Of a stretch of 64,000 nucleotides of DNA, positions 27,236 to 34,707 are shown piece after piece. Numbering within the stretch: position 1 is the first letter of the stretch; each line of letters opens with the position of its first letter. A program made the position numbers and the translations under genes. The stretch lies in contig CAVTFR010000014.1 of NCBI GenBank assembly GCA_963734025.1, forward strand, positions 124,001-188,000. The letters are read 5' to 3'. A model generated the notes under the pieces. It worked only from the letters and a program-made list of their open reading frames with translations, was not told the DNA's origin and did no database searches. This stretch comes from JACVRW01 sp963734025. GTDB taxonomy: Bacteria > Actinomycetota > Thermoleophilia > Solirubrobacterales > Thermoleophilaceae.

Positions 27236-28096
27236 TCAGCCGCCGACCGTCACTCCGGAGATCATCCCCTTCACCGCGTGCGGCGGCCCGCCCGCGCGGT
27301 CGGGGACGAAGCACAGCAGCGCGTAGTCGCCCTCCTCGAGGTCGACGGTGATCGACTGGCTCTGACCGCCCTCGATGACCGCGGTGTTGAAGCTTCTGCT
27401 CTCGTCGATCGGGAGCTCGCCCTTCTCGGTCTTGAAGAACTTGCGGACGTCGGCGATCGTCTTGCCGGGCTTGATCCCGACCGCGGAGATGAAGTGCGGC
27501 TCGCCGCCGGTGTTGTCGAACTTGATCGTGCCGCCGCCGGGCTTCAGGCCACTCGCCGTGAACTCGTACTCCGTGGCCTCGATCGCGCCGCCGTCGCCCG
27601 GCAGTTCGCCCGCCCCGGAGTCACCGGTCACCTTGAACTCGGCGTTGGCGCCTGAGTCGAGGTCGGCCACGATGTAGTCGCCGGGCGAGAGCTGCTGGGT
27701 CGCCGTGGCGGTCTCACCCGGCTCGACGTCGCCAAGTCCGCCGGCCAGGACCGCCCAGTCGGGCAGCGCCTTGCCGTTCTCGCCCCAGGCCTTGCCAGCG
27801 GCGAGCGCCTCCTGCGGCGTATGTCCCTGCTCGGCGCGCACCAGTTGGGCGTTGTGAGTGCCCTTGGCCGAGTTGGTAAGGCTGATCTCAACGAGTCCGC
27901 CCTCGACTGACTTCGGCACCTCGATGGCCGGCTTCTTGCCCGATCCGCTGAGCTGGATCGCGAGTGTGCTCGGCTCGGCCGCCCCGCCGCTGCCGCCACC
28001 GCCGCCCCCGTCGTCGTCATCACCGCAGCCGACCGCGCCCAGCGCGAGCAGCCCCGCGATGGTCACGCCAGCCAACCTCGTACCGACACCCTTCAT
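27236..28096 (-). CDS. lipoprotein with C-terminal cupredoxin-like domain
   Basis: 286 residues. A lipobox LGAVGC (Cys about residue 24) is followed by an Asp/Gly-rich linker. The C-terminal domain (about residues 165-286) has type 1 copper-like ligands: His in GGEPHFISA, Cys in YALLCFVPD, then His and Met in PPHAVKGM. The middle part (about 45-160) looks like a second beta-sandwich of the same kind without the copper ligands. It would sit on the outer face of the membrane and may donate or accept electrons or copper, with the adjacent Sco protein as a partner. Confidence 0.75.
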   Translation of the reverse strand: MKGVGTRLAGVTIAGLLALGAVGCGDDDDGGGGGGSGGAAEPSTLAIQLSGSGKKPAIEVPKSVEGGLVEISLTNSAKGTHNAQLVRAEQGHTPQEALAAGKAWGENGKALPDWAVLAGGLGDVEPGETATATQQLSPGDYIVADLDSGANAEFKVTGDSGAGELPGDGGAIEATEYEFTASGLKPGGGTIKFDNTGGEPHFISAVGIKPGKTIADVRKFFKTEKGELPIDESRSFNTAVIEGGQSQSITVDLEEGDYALLCFVPDRAGGPPHAVKGMISGVTVGG

Positions 28097-28195
28097 GACT
28101 TAGCCCCTGCCTCCATCGTTTGCCGGCCTACCTAACGCGCGACTGCCACGACCGCTTCCGGTTGACGCAATTTCGCAGCGCCAACGCACGCCGGC

Positions 28196-28831
28196 CTACG
28201 CCTCCACCAGCCCCCGCCGGATCGCGTAGCGCACGATCTCCACCCGATCGCGCATCCCCAGCTTCGCGAAGACGTTCGCCCGGTGCGATTCGATGGTCTT
28301 CTCGGAGAGCTTCAGCGTCTCGGCGATCTGGCGGTTCGTGAAGGCCTCGGCGATCAGCTTCACGACCTCGAGCTCGCGTGGGGTCAGCGGGTCGTCGGGC
28401 TCGGCGCGGCCACCCTCGAGCCACTCGTCCATCAGGCTCCGCTGGGCCTCGTCCGACAGGAACGTCCGCCCGCCCGCGACCGTCCGGACGGCCCCGATCA
28501 GGTCGGTGTCGGCCGCGCGCTTCAGGACGTAGCCCGCCGCTCCGGCCTCGAGGCCCTCGAGGAAGTAGCGCTCGTCGTCGTGCATCGAGAGCAGCAGCAC
28601 GCGTGTGTCCGGCACGTGGGCGCGGATCTCGCGCGCGGCCTGGAGGCCCGTCATGCGGGGCATCGACACGTCGAGGACGGCGACGTCGGGCCGTGCGGAC
28701 TGGGTCGACTCGAGCGCCGCCACGCCGTCGTGCGCCTCCGCCACCACCTTCATGTCGCTCTGGCGCTCGATCAGCATTCGCAGGCCGGAGCGCACGATCC
28801 CGTGATCGTCGGCGATCAGGACGCGGATCAA
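28196..28831 (-). CDS. NarL/FixJ-family response regulator
   Basis: 211 residues. The receiver domain has acidic pair DD at about 8-9, phospho-acceptor Asp in VAVLDVSMP (about residue 53), Ser/Thr in LLSMHDD and Lys in VLKRA. The C-terminal LuxR-type helix-turn-helix reads LTPRELEVVKLIAEAFTNRQ followed by LKLSEKTIESHR. Its ATG overlaps the kinase stop by 4 bases... the kinase lies upstream and is its cognate partner. Targets are unknown; the copper-type genes downstream are candidates. Confidence 0.95.
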   Translation of the reverse strand: MIRVLIADDHGIVRSGLRMLIERQSDMKVVAEAHDGVAALESTQSARPDVAVLDVSMPRMTGLQAAREIRAHVPDTRVLLLSMHDDERYFLEGLEAGAAGYVLKRAADTDLIGAVRTVAGGRTFLSDEAQRSLMDEWLEGGRAEPDDPLTPRELEVVKLIAEAFTNRQIAETLKLSEKTIESHRANVFAKLGMRDRVEIVRYAIRRGLVEA

Positions 28832-29826
28832 GCCCTGCGTCCGATCCGCATCGTCACGGTCGTCCCGCCGCCCGGCGCGGAGCGAACGTCCAGCTCGCCG
28901 CCGGCGAGTCGTGCCCGCTCGGCCATCCCGCCCAGCCCGAGGCCGCTGCCGCTTGTGCCGTTCGACCCGCGCCGCGCGAGCGTTCCGGGGTGGAAGCCGG
29001 CGCCGTCGTCGCGCACGCGCAGCTCGATCCGGTCGGCCACCTCGACGTCGACCTCGACCACGGTCGCGCCTGCATGACGCGCCACGTTCGCGAGCGCCTC
29101 CTGGGTCACGCGGTAGAGCGCTGTCTGCACGTCTTCGGGCAGTTCGTCGGGGTCACCCTCGCGGTTCAGCCGCACCTCCACGCCCGTGCGCGCCGCGAAG
29201 CGCTTGAGCTGCGTCTCCAGCGCCGGCATCAGGCCGTGGTCGTCGAGCGCCGAGGGGCGCAGGTGGCGGGCCAGGTTCAGGAGCTCCTCCATCGCCTGGT
29301 TGACGAGCCGCTTCAGCTCGGCCACCTCGCCCGCGTGCGCGGGCGGTGTGCCCTGGGCGAGGGCCTCGAGCCGGAGCAGGATCGCGGTCAGCGCCTGGTT
29401 GACCTCGTCATGGAGGTCGCGCGCCAACCGGCGGCGCTCCTCCTCCTGCGCGCGCAAGACGAGCGTGCCGGCGCGGCGGCGCTCCTCCTCGATCCGGTCG
29501 AGCAGGCGCCGGAAGGAGTGCGACAGCCGATCGATCTCGGCCACGGGCTCCGGTTCCCCCAGCGGGTCGGCGACCGACACCGTGGGGTCGATCCGCTCGA
29601 CGCGCTCGATCAGCCGCTCGAGCGGCCGGAAGCGGCGCTGCAGCATCCACAGGTTCACGCAGAGCGTCAGGACGATCGACAGCGCCAGGATCCCGAACGA
29701 CCAGCGCTGGTTCTCGACGCTGAGGTCGAGCCCCGCCGCGAGACTCGCGGCGAAGAGCGTCAGCGCCACGAGCACGACGTTTGCGGCCACCACCTGGCCG
29801 ATTAGGGAGTCGTCACGCCGAGTCAC
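28828..29826 (-). CDS. HisKA_3-type sensor histidine kinase
   Basis: 332 residues from a GTG. Two membrane helices (about 10-30 and 42-62) enclose a short loop of about 10 residues, so there is little external sensing domain. A HAMP-like linker follows. The phospho-acceptor His is in ARDLHDEVNQALTAI. The ATPase domain has an N-box QEALANVARHAGA, G1 DDGAGF and G2 GLGLGGMAERA. This is the NarX/LiaS class that pairs with NarL-type regulators such as the one immediately downstream (ATGA-type overlap). Confidence 0.93.
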   Translation of the reverse strand: MTRRDDSLIGQVVAANVVLVALTLFAASLAAGLDLSVENQRWSFGILALSIVLTLCVNLWMLQRRFRPLERLIERVERIDPTVSVADPLGEPEPVAEIDRLSHSFRRLLDRIEEERRRAGTLVLRAQEEERRRLARDLHDEVNQALTAILLRLEALAQGTPPAHAGEVAELKRLVNQAMEELLNLARHLRPSALDDHGLMPALETQLKRFAARTGVEVRLNREGDPDELPEDVQTALYRVTQEALANVARHAGATVVEVDVEVADRIELRVRDDGAGFHPGTLARRGSNGTSGSGLGLGGMAERARLAGGELDVRSAPGGGTTVTMRIGRRA

Positions 29827-29844
29827 GGTTCGGTCTCATGGATC

Positions 29845-30014
29845 GGAAGACCGCCATTCGGGACAAATGGGGTCTCAACCCCATATCGGCAGAAGCCGGT
29901 CAGGACGAAAATCCTGGTGAGGCTTCAAACGGCAGCGACACTGCCCGGGGGCTTCCGCACAATCTAGGTCTGGGTCTTCCACCGGGGCGCTCGAAAGGGC
30001 GCCCCGGTACCTTT
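29845..30014 (+). ncRNA. candidate structured small RNA with its own terminator
   Basis: GGAAGACC (29845-29852) and GGTCTTCC (29973-29980) can close a domain containing three hairpins: ATGGGG/CCCCAT (29867-29884), a compound stem GAAGCC/GGCTTC (29892-29926) enclosing CAGGA/TCCTG, and GGCAG/CTGCC (29931-29945). A 10-bp terminator stem begins right after it. The rhodanese-E1 gene has a separate promoter downstream, so this would be a free RNA of about 170 nt rather than its leader. No known RNA family was recognised and no convincing promoter is visible. Confidence 0.4.
29981..30014 (+). terminator. intrinsic terminator upstream of the sulfur-activation operon
   Basis: ACCGGGGCGC (29981-29990) pairs with GCGCCCCGGT (29999-30008) around an 8-base loop, followed by a short T-tract (30011-30014). 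No plus-strand protein gene precedes it, so it either ends the candidate small RNA or insulates the next promoter. Confidence 0.65.
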
Positions 30015-30023
30015 TGAGGGGTC

Positions 30024-30060
30024 CTGACAGGCGGCAGACACGCCGCTACACTTTCTGAAG
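30024..30060 (+). promoter_or_regulatory. promoter of the rhodanese-E1 gene with 15-mer shared with cysM
   Basis: CTGACA (30024-30029) and TACACT (30047-30052) are separated by 17 bases, a good sigma70-type promoter. The -10 lies within CTACACTTTCTGAAG (30046-30060), which recurs exactly upstream of cysM. The ATG follows at 30096. Confidence 0.65.
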
Positions 30061-30095
30061 TATTGAAAGCTGACCGAGATTCAGGGGTATAGACG

Positions 30096-31331
30096 ATGGC
30101 AAGTGGCGCAGAGCTGCTTCGCAAGGTCAAGGAGCAGATCGAGGAGGTGGACCCGAAGGAGGTCCACGAGCTGACGGCGACCGGCCAGGTGCCGCGGGGG
30201 TCTGGGGGCGCGAGCCCCCAGATGGGATCCAACGGCAACCACGCCGTGGTCGTCGACGTGCGCGAGCAGCATGAGTTCGAGCAGTCGCATCTGCCCGGCG
30301 CGGTGCACGTTCCGCGCGCTCATCTCGAGACGCGCATCGAGGGCGCCGTCGGCGACCGCTCGCAGCGCGTGATCCTCTACTGCGCCTCCGGAAACCGCTC
30401 GGCCTTCGCCGCCCAGACCCTGCAGGACCTGCTCGGCTACGAGGACGTCGCGTCCATGCGCGGCGGTATCACGCTCTGGAAGGACCGCGGCTACGAGGTC
30501 GAGGTCCCGCGCACGCTCACCCCCGAGCAGCGCGAGCGCTACTCGCGCCACATGCTCGTCCCGGAGATCGGGCTCGAGGGCCAGATGAAGCTGCTCGACG
30601 CCAAGGTGCTGCTGCTCGGCGCCGGCGGCCTCGGCTCGCCCGCCGCGCTCTACCTGGCGGCCGCGGGCGTCGGGACGATCGGCCTCGTCGACAACGACGT
30701 GGTCGATCTCTCCAACCTGCAGCGTCAGATCGCACACTCGAACGACCGCATCGGCGTTCCCAAGGTGGACTCCGCCGAGATCTCGATCCACGACATCAAC
30801 CCGGACGTCAAGGTCGAGAAGCACCCCGTACGGCTCGGCCCGGACAACATCATGGAGATCATCGACGGCTACGACGTGGTCGTCGACGGGCTCGACAACT
30901 TCCCCACCCGCTACCTCCTGAACGACGCCAGCGTCCGCAAGCAGATCCCGGTCGTGTCCGCGTCGATCCTCGGCTTCGAGGGTCAGCTGTCGGTCTTCCA
31001 CCCCTACGAGGGGCCTTGCTACCGCTGCCTCTACCCGACCCCGCCGCCCGCGGAGCTGGCGCCGTCGTGCGGCGCCGCCGGTGTGCTCGGGGTGCTGCCT
31101 GGAGTGATGGGCCTGCTGCAGTCGGTCGAGGTGATCAAGCTGATCACGGGCGCAGGCGAGACGATGGCCGGCCGCCTGCTCCTCTACGACGCGCTCGGCA
31201 CCACCTTCACCGAGCTCAAGGTCCGGCGCGACCCCGACTGCCCGATCTGCTCGCGCGAGCCGGGCGAGATCTCCGACGAGGAGATGGGCGTCTTCCCAGA
31301 TTACGAAGCGTTCTGCGCCGGCGCGGGCTAG
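30096..31331 (+). CDS. rhodanese-E1 fusion: sulfur-carrier adenylyltransferase/sulfurtransferase (MoeB/MoeZ type)
   Basis: 411 residues. Residues about 20-135 are a rhodanese domain with active-site loop CASGNRS. Residues about 140-390 are an E1-like MoeB/ThiF domain: ERYSRHMLVPEIG, ATP loop LLGAGGLGSPAALYL, DNDVVDLSNLQRQ, DGLDNFPTRYLLND, a CxxC zinc pair in PCYRCLYP, the candidate Cys in APSCGAAGVLGVLPG, and CPIC near the end. It would adenylate and thiocarboxylate the CysO encoded next. In mycobacterial MoeZ the rhodanese is C-terminal; here it is N-terminal. A palindromic repeat at 30185-30225 encodes a Gly/Ser/Pro-rich insert before the rhodanese core. Confidence 0.9.
   Translation: MASGAELLRKVKEQIEEVDPKEVHELTATGQVPRGSGGASPQMGSNGNHAVVVDVREQHEFEQSHLPGAVHVPRAHLETRIEGAVGDRSQRVILYCASGNRSAFAAQTLQDLLGYEDVASMRGGITLWKDRGYEVEVPRTLTPEQRERYSRHMLVPEIGLEGQMKLLDAKVLLLGAGGLGSPAALYLAAAGVGTIGLVDNDVVDLSNLQRQIAHSNDRIGVPKVDSAEISIHDINPDVKVEKHPVRLGPDNIMEIIDGYDVVVDGLDNFPTRYLLNDASVRKQIPVVSASILGFEGQLSVFHPYEGPCYRCLYPTPPPAELAPSCGAAGVLGVLPGVMGLLQSVEVIKLITGAGETMAGRLLLYDALGTTFTELKVRRDPDCPICSREPGEISDEEMGVFPDYEAFCAGAG
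30185..30225 (+). repeat. small palindromic repeat, copy 1 (inside the rhodanese-E1 gene)
   Basis: About 41 bases. Its core hairpin is CTGGGGGC-GCGA-GCCCCCAG (30202-30221). It matches, in inverted orientation, the sequence at 35685-35725 over nearly its full length. It is in frame and adds a VPRGSGGASPQ-like peptide in a loop ahead of the rhodanese core, so it appears tolerated inside a coding region. Confidence 0.75.
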
Positions 31332-31345
31332 TCTGCCCGCCCAGC

Positions 31346-31624
31346 ATGAGCACGATCAAGATCCCCCCGGTTCTGCGCGGCTCCGTCGGCGGCGCGAAAG
31401 CGGTCGAGGCCACCGGGTCCGACGTCGGCGAGGTGCTGCGGGCGCTTGCTGCCGAGCATCCCGCGACGGAGTCGCAGCTGTTCTCGGAGGACGGCGAGCT
31501 GAACCGCTACGTCAACGTCTACCTCAACGACGAGGACGTGCGGGTGCTCGACGGTCTCGGCACAAGCGTGTCCGAGAGCGACACGATCGTGATCCTGCCG
31601 GCCATGGCCGGCGGCTGGGCCTGA
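31346..31624 (+). CDS. cysO: CysO-like sulfur carrier protein (ThiS/MoaD fold) with residues after GlyGly
   Basis: 92 residues with the ubiquitin-like beta-grasp pattern: IPPVLRGSVGGAKAVEATG, LNRYVNVYLNDEDVRVLDGL, SESDTIVILPAMAGG. The diglycine normally forms the C-terminus and is thiocarboxylated. Here Trp-Ala follows it before the stop, so it must first be trimmed, as known for carriers such as QbsE and HcyS that are processed by JAMM peptidases. The Mec-type JAMM protein at 37035 is the obvious candidate. It lies 14 bases after the rhodanese-E1 gene. Confidence 0.9.
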   Translation: MSTIKIPPVLRGSVGGAKAVEATGSDVGEVLRALAAEHPATESQLFSEDGELNRYVNVYLNDEDVRVLDGLGTSVSESDTIVILPAMAGGWA

Positions 31625-32115
31625 TCGTCCGGCGCGCGACTGCGCGGGACACCGAGGCCTGGGGGAGCCTCTGGCAGCGCTCGGCGCGTGAGGCGTTCAC
31701 GCCGCTCTTGCCGGCCGGCTTCGAGTTCCCGGAGGGAGGGCCCGAGGTCGTGCGCGAGCGCCTGCTCAATCGCGACCTGAGCGCGTTCGTTGCCGAGGAC
31801 GACGCCGGCCTCGCCGGCCTCGTCGGCTGCGGTGTGAGCCGCGATCCCGACGCGGTCGAGAGCGTCGGCGAGATCCACACGCTGTTCGTGGCCGCGGGCC
31901 GCTGGCGCGGGGGCATCGGTCACGCGCTGATGGCGGCTGCACTCGAGGATCTGAGCGAGCGCGGCAAGTCGGAGGCCACGGTCTGGTCGTTCGCCGCGAA
32001 CGACCGCGCCAACGCGTTCTACGAATCCGAGGGCTTCACGCGCGACGGCGCCGAGCGCACCGAGGAGACCTGGGCGCACATCCCCGAGGCGCGCTACCGG
32101 CGCGCGCTCCCCTAG
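31621..32115 (+). CDS. GNAT-family N-acetyltransferase, probable CTG start
   Basis: About 164 residues. The fold is clear: an N-terminal LIVRRATARDTEAWGSLW strand-helix, EIHTLFVAAGRWRGGIGHAL (acetyl-CoA loop) at about residues 80-100, and NDRANAFYESEGF near the end. The N-terminal strand requires a start at or near CTG 31621, which overlaps the cysO stop as CTGA; the next standard start, TTG 31708, would remove the first strand and helix. The ending is 10 bases before the cupin gene. Substrate unknown. Confidence 0.75.
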   Translation: MIVRRATARDTEAWGSLWQRSAREAFTPLLPAGFEFPEGGPEVVRERLLNRDLSAFVAEDDAGLAGLVGCGVSRDPDAVESVGEIHTLFVAAGRWRGGIGHALMAAALEDLSERGKSEATVWSFAANDRANAFYESEGFTRDGAERTEETWAHIPEARYRRALP

Positions 32116-32118
32116 CCT
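32113..32118 (+). promoter_or_regulatory. -10-like TAGCCT before the cupin gene
   Basis: TAGCCT includes the stop codon of the GNAT gene and ends 7 nt before the GTG at 32126. No ribosome site is present, so an internal leaderless promoter is possible. Confidence 0.3.
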
Positions 32119-32125
32119 GCGGCGC

Positions 32126-32488
32126 GTGCGCGTAGAGAACCTTCACGAGGTCGAGCCCTTCATCACGCTCGACGGCTCAGAGATCCGCGAGGTGGCCGGC
32201 CCGGCGATCGGCAGCGCCGTCAACCAGAGCCTCGCGGAGGCGACCGTCCCCGCCGGTGGCTCGACCGAGGAGCACTTCCACCGCGTGACGGAGGAGATCT
32301 ACTTCTTCACCGAGGGCCGCGGCCGGCTGCGGCTCGCCGGAGTCGAGCGCGACGTCGCGCCGGGCGACACCGTCGTGATCGCCCCCGGCGTCAGGCACAA
32401 GCTGTGGGCGTCGGAGGACGCGCCGCTCAAGCTTCTCTGTTGTTGCGCCCCCGCGTACTCGCACGAGGACACGGTCATCACGGAATAG
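32126..32488 (+). CDS. single-domain cupin protein
   Basis: 120 residues. Cupin motif 1 is seen as GSTEEHFHRVTEEIYFFTEGRG (described in two parts; His pair and Glu at about residues 50-58), and motif 2 as PGDTVVIAPGVRHKLW (about residues 78-93). It would bind one metal ion. Small cupins include isomerases, dioxygenases and binding proteins, so the reaction is unknown. Three adjacent Cys (LLCCCAP) near residue 105 are unusual. Its end overlaps the convergent M1 peptidase by 11 bases. Confidence 0.82.
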   Translation: MRVENLHEVEPFITLDGSEIREVAGPAIGSAVNQSLAEATVPAGGSTEEHFHRVTEEIYFFTEGRGRLRLAGVERDVAPGDTVVIAPGVRHKLWASEDAPLKLLCCCAPAYSHEDTVITE

Positions 32489-34004
32489 GCCGCCGCGCGG
32501 CCGGGGCGAGCCGCGCCGCCTGCACGGCCGGCTGGACCGGGTCGACCGTCCAGTCCGGGTGGTTCGGCATCGGCGGGGTCTTCGTCCCAAACAGCCAATC
32601 GCGCAGGAAGCCGCTCAGATCGCGGTGGGCGACCTTCGAGGCGAACGCGATGAAGTCCTCCGTACCGACCGACTCGTCGCGGTAGCGCCGCACCCACTCA
32701 CGCTCGAGCTTCTCGAACGTGCGCGTGCCGATCTTCTCGCGCAGCGCGAACAGGACGAGCGCCCCGCCGTGGTAGCGCTGGAAGGCGAAGAGCGTGTCGG
32801 GGCTTGACGGCAAGGCGACCGGCCCATCGTCGGCGCGCCACTGATCGCTGTGGGCGTAGACGGCCTTCATCAGCTCCTCGAGCGTCGCGTAGCCCGTCTC
32901 GTCCGGGTAGTTCTCGGTGTCCTCGGCGAGGAAGCCCTTCTCCTCGGCGTAAAGGAACTCGTACCAGCTGGCGTGGCCCTCGTTCATCCACAGGTCGCTC
33001 CACTCGTCTGGCGACACGCTGTTCCCGAACCACTCGTGGGACAGCTCGTGCACCATGACCGGGTCCCACGTGCCCTGGCCGTAATCGGTGAACCAGACCT
33101 TGTCGTAGAGCGAAATGGACTGGGTCTCGAGCGCGAAGCCGAGCTCCGCGTCGACGATCAGCGAGCCGTAGATGTCGAACGGGTAGCGGCCGGCGCGCTC
33201 GGTCATCCAGTCGAGGTGGTGGGGAGTGAGGGCGACCGCCAGGTCCCCGACCTCCCTGAGCGACTGGGCGATCACATTCCGGATCGGCACGCCGCGATGC
33301 CGTCCCGCCCAAAGCAGGTCGTAGCCGCCGACCGCGAGCTGGACCAGTTCGGTCGCCATCGGCTGGCGCTGCAGGTAGCTCCAGGTCGTGCGCCCGCCGT
33401 GCTCACGGCGCCCGGTCGCCACGCCGTTCGCGACCGCGACGATGTCGCTCGGCACGTCGAGGCGGAACGTGTAGCTCGCCTTGTCGCTCGGGTGGTCGTT
33501 CGAGGGGTAGACGTAGTGGGCGAGGTCGGGCTGCCCCGCCGTCGCGGTGCCGTCCGGCGTGCTGAACAGCGCCGTGCTCGTCGGGTCGTCGCCGGGTTCG
33601 GTCGGCACAGCCACGAAATGCGAGACCTTGACCACGAACGGACGCCCCTTCGCCAGTGGCCGCTTCGGTGTGATCACGAGCTCGCCGCCGTCGCGCGTCC
33701 AGCTCGCGGTCCGGCCGTTGACCGAGACGGAGCCGACGCTCTCGCCCGCGAAATCGAGATTGAAGCGCGACAGCGACTGTGTCGCGCGCGCGAAGATCGT
33801 CACCGTCCCGTCGACGCTCTGGCTGGGGTGGCTCGTCTCGTAGCGGAGGTCGAGGTTGTAGTGGAGGGTGTCGTAGCCGCCGTTGCCGAGCAGCGGATAG
33901 AGGCGATCGCCAAGGCCTGTCGCCCCGGGTGAGGGTGCGGCGGCGGCGGCCGGGGCGGCGGCGATCAGCAGGATGGCGAGGACAGCGATTAGGGCGCGGC
34001 GCAT
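32478..34004 (-). CDS. secreted M1-family zinc metallopeptidase
   Basis: 508 residues from the ATG at 34004, with a signal peptide (about residues 1-22). The zinc site is HELSHEW (HExxH) with the third ligand Glu in WMNEGHASW, spaced as in M1 enzymes. The substrate-binding GxMEN motif is changed to GFALETQS. A beta-sandwich N-terminal domain precedes it, and the C-terminal helical domain is short, as in compact actinobacterial M1 peptidases. It probably acts outside the cytoplasm as an aminopeptidase. It is unrelated to the surrounding sulfur genes by sequence. Confidence 0.9.
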   Translation of the reverse strand: MRRALIAVLAILLIAAAPAAAAAPSPGATGLGDRLYPLLGNGGYDTLHYNLDLRYETSHPSQSVDGTVTIFARATQSLSRFNLDFAGESVGSVSVNGRTASWTRDGGELVITPKRPLAKGRPFVVKVSHFVAVPTEPGDDPTSTALFSTPDGTATAGQPDLAHYVYPSNDHPSDKASYTFRLDVPSDIVAVANGVATGRREHGGRTTWSYLQRQPMATELVQLAVGGYDLLWAGRHRGVPIRNVIAQSLREVGDLAVALTPHHLDWMTERAGRYPFDIYGSLIVDAELGFALETQSISLYDKVWFTDYGQGTWDPVMVHELSHEWFGNSVSPDEWSDLWMNEGHASWYEFLYAEEKGFLAEDTENYPDETGYATLEELMKAVYAHSDQWRADDGPVALPSSPDTLFAFQRYHGGALVLFALREKIGTRTFEKLEREWVRRYRDESVGTEDFIAFASKVAHRDLSGFLRDWLFGTKTPPMPNHPDWTVDPVQPAVQAARLAPAARRPIP

Positions 34005-34028
34005 GAGAGCCCTTTTACCCACCACGGG

Positions 34029-34034
34029 TACGCT
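34029..34034 (+). promoter_or_regulatory. -10-like TACGCT before the isochorismatase-like gene
   Basis: TACGCT ends 6 nt before the GTG at 34041, with no Shine-Dalgarno between, fitting a leaderless start. Confidence 0.35.
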
Positions 34035-34040
34035 CCATTC

Positions 34041-34703
34041 GTGAGCGCGCCGACGCAGGAGGCCTTCGCCCTCGACCCCGGCCGCATGGGCCTGCTGGTC
34101 GTCGACATGCAGAACGACTTCGTGCGCGTTGGCGCCCCGCAGGAGGTCCCGGACGCCCGTGCCACGATTCCGGTGATCGCCTCGCTGCTCGACGGCTTCC
34201 GCGAGGCCGGCCGTCCGGTTGTCTACACGCGTTTCACGGCCGGGCCGCGGCGCACGCTGCTGTGGACCTGGTCGCCCGAGTGCGGGCCCGAGCTGCGCTC
34301 GTGCTGGCCCGGCGAGCAGCGCGAGTACGGCGACGCCGACGGCACGCGCGAGGGACACGCGGTGATCGACGAGCTGGCGCCGCGCGACGGCGACCCAGTC
34401 GTCGACAAGTACGGCTACGGCGGCTTCCACAACTCGACGCTCGAGGCGGTGCTCCGGGCCCACGACGTTTCGCAGGTCGTGGTGACAGGGACGGTCACGC
34501 AGATCTGCGTCGAGGAGACCGTTCGCGAAGGCTTCCACCGCGAGCTCGAGATGGTCCTGGTGTCCGACGGCGTCTCCTCGTTTGACCCGGATCTCCACGC
34601 GGCGACGCTCCGCAATGTCGCGATGAAGTTCGGCCGGGTCGAGCCCGCGGAACGGGTTCACGAGGCCCTAGCGCCCGCAGGTGCGCCGCACTACACTTTC
34701 TGA
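34041..34703 (+). CDS. isochorismatase-like cysteine hydrolase
   Basis: 220 residues from a GTG. The catalytic triad of the family is visible: Asp in LLVVDMQNDF (about residue 22), Lys in VVDKYGYGGF (about residue 121) and Cys in VTGTVTQICVEET (about residue 155). Relatives include nicotinamidase, N-carbamoylsarcosine amidase and ureidoacrylate amidase; the substrate is not evident. Its last codons and stop lie inside the 15-mer that precedes cysM, so the cysM promoter is embedded in its 3' end. Confidence 0.85.
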   Translation: MSAPTQEAFALDPGRMGLLVVDMQNDFVRVGAPQEVPDARATIPVIASLLDGFREAGRPVVYTRFTAGPRRTLLWTWSPECGPELRSCWPGEQREYGDADGTREGHAVIDELAPRDGDPVVDKYGYGGFHNSTLEAVLRAHDVSQVVVTGTVTQICVEETVREGFHRELEMVLVSDGVSSFDPDLHAATLRNVAMKFGRVEPAERVHEALAPAGAPHYTF

Positions 34704-34705
34704 AG
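34691..34705 (+). promoter_or_regulatory. cysM promoter 15-mer shared with the rhodanese-E1 gene
   Basis: CTACACTTTCTGAAG, identical to 30046-30060, ends 2 nt before the cysM ATG. TACACT (34692-34697) is a plausible -10 that would give a leaderless transcript. Both copies are preceded by similar GCAG....CGCCGC sequence. No good -35 is seen here, unlike at the other copy. Confidence 0.55.
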
Positions 34706-34707
34706 CA

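Noticed and set aside
29838..29980. Assignment of the structured RNA to SAM, cobalamin, c-di-GMP, SRP or 6S RNA
   Set aside because: None of the diagnostic core sequences of these families could be found; left as unassigned.
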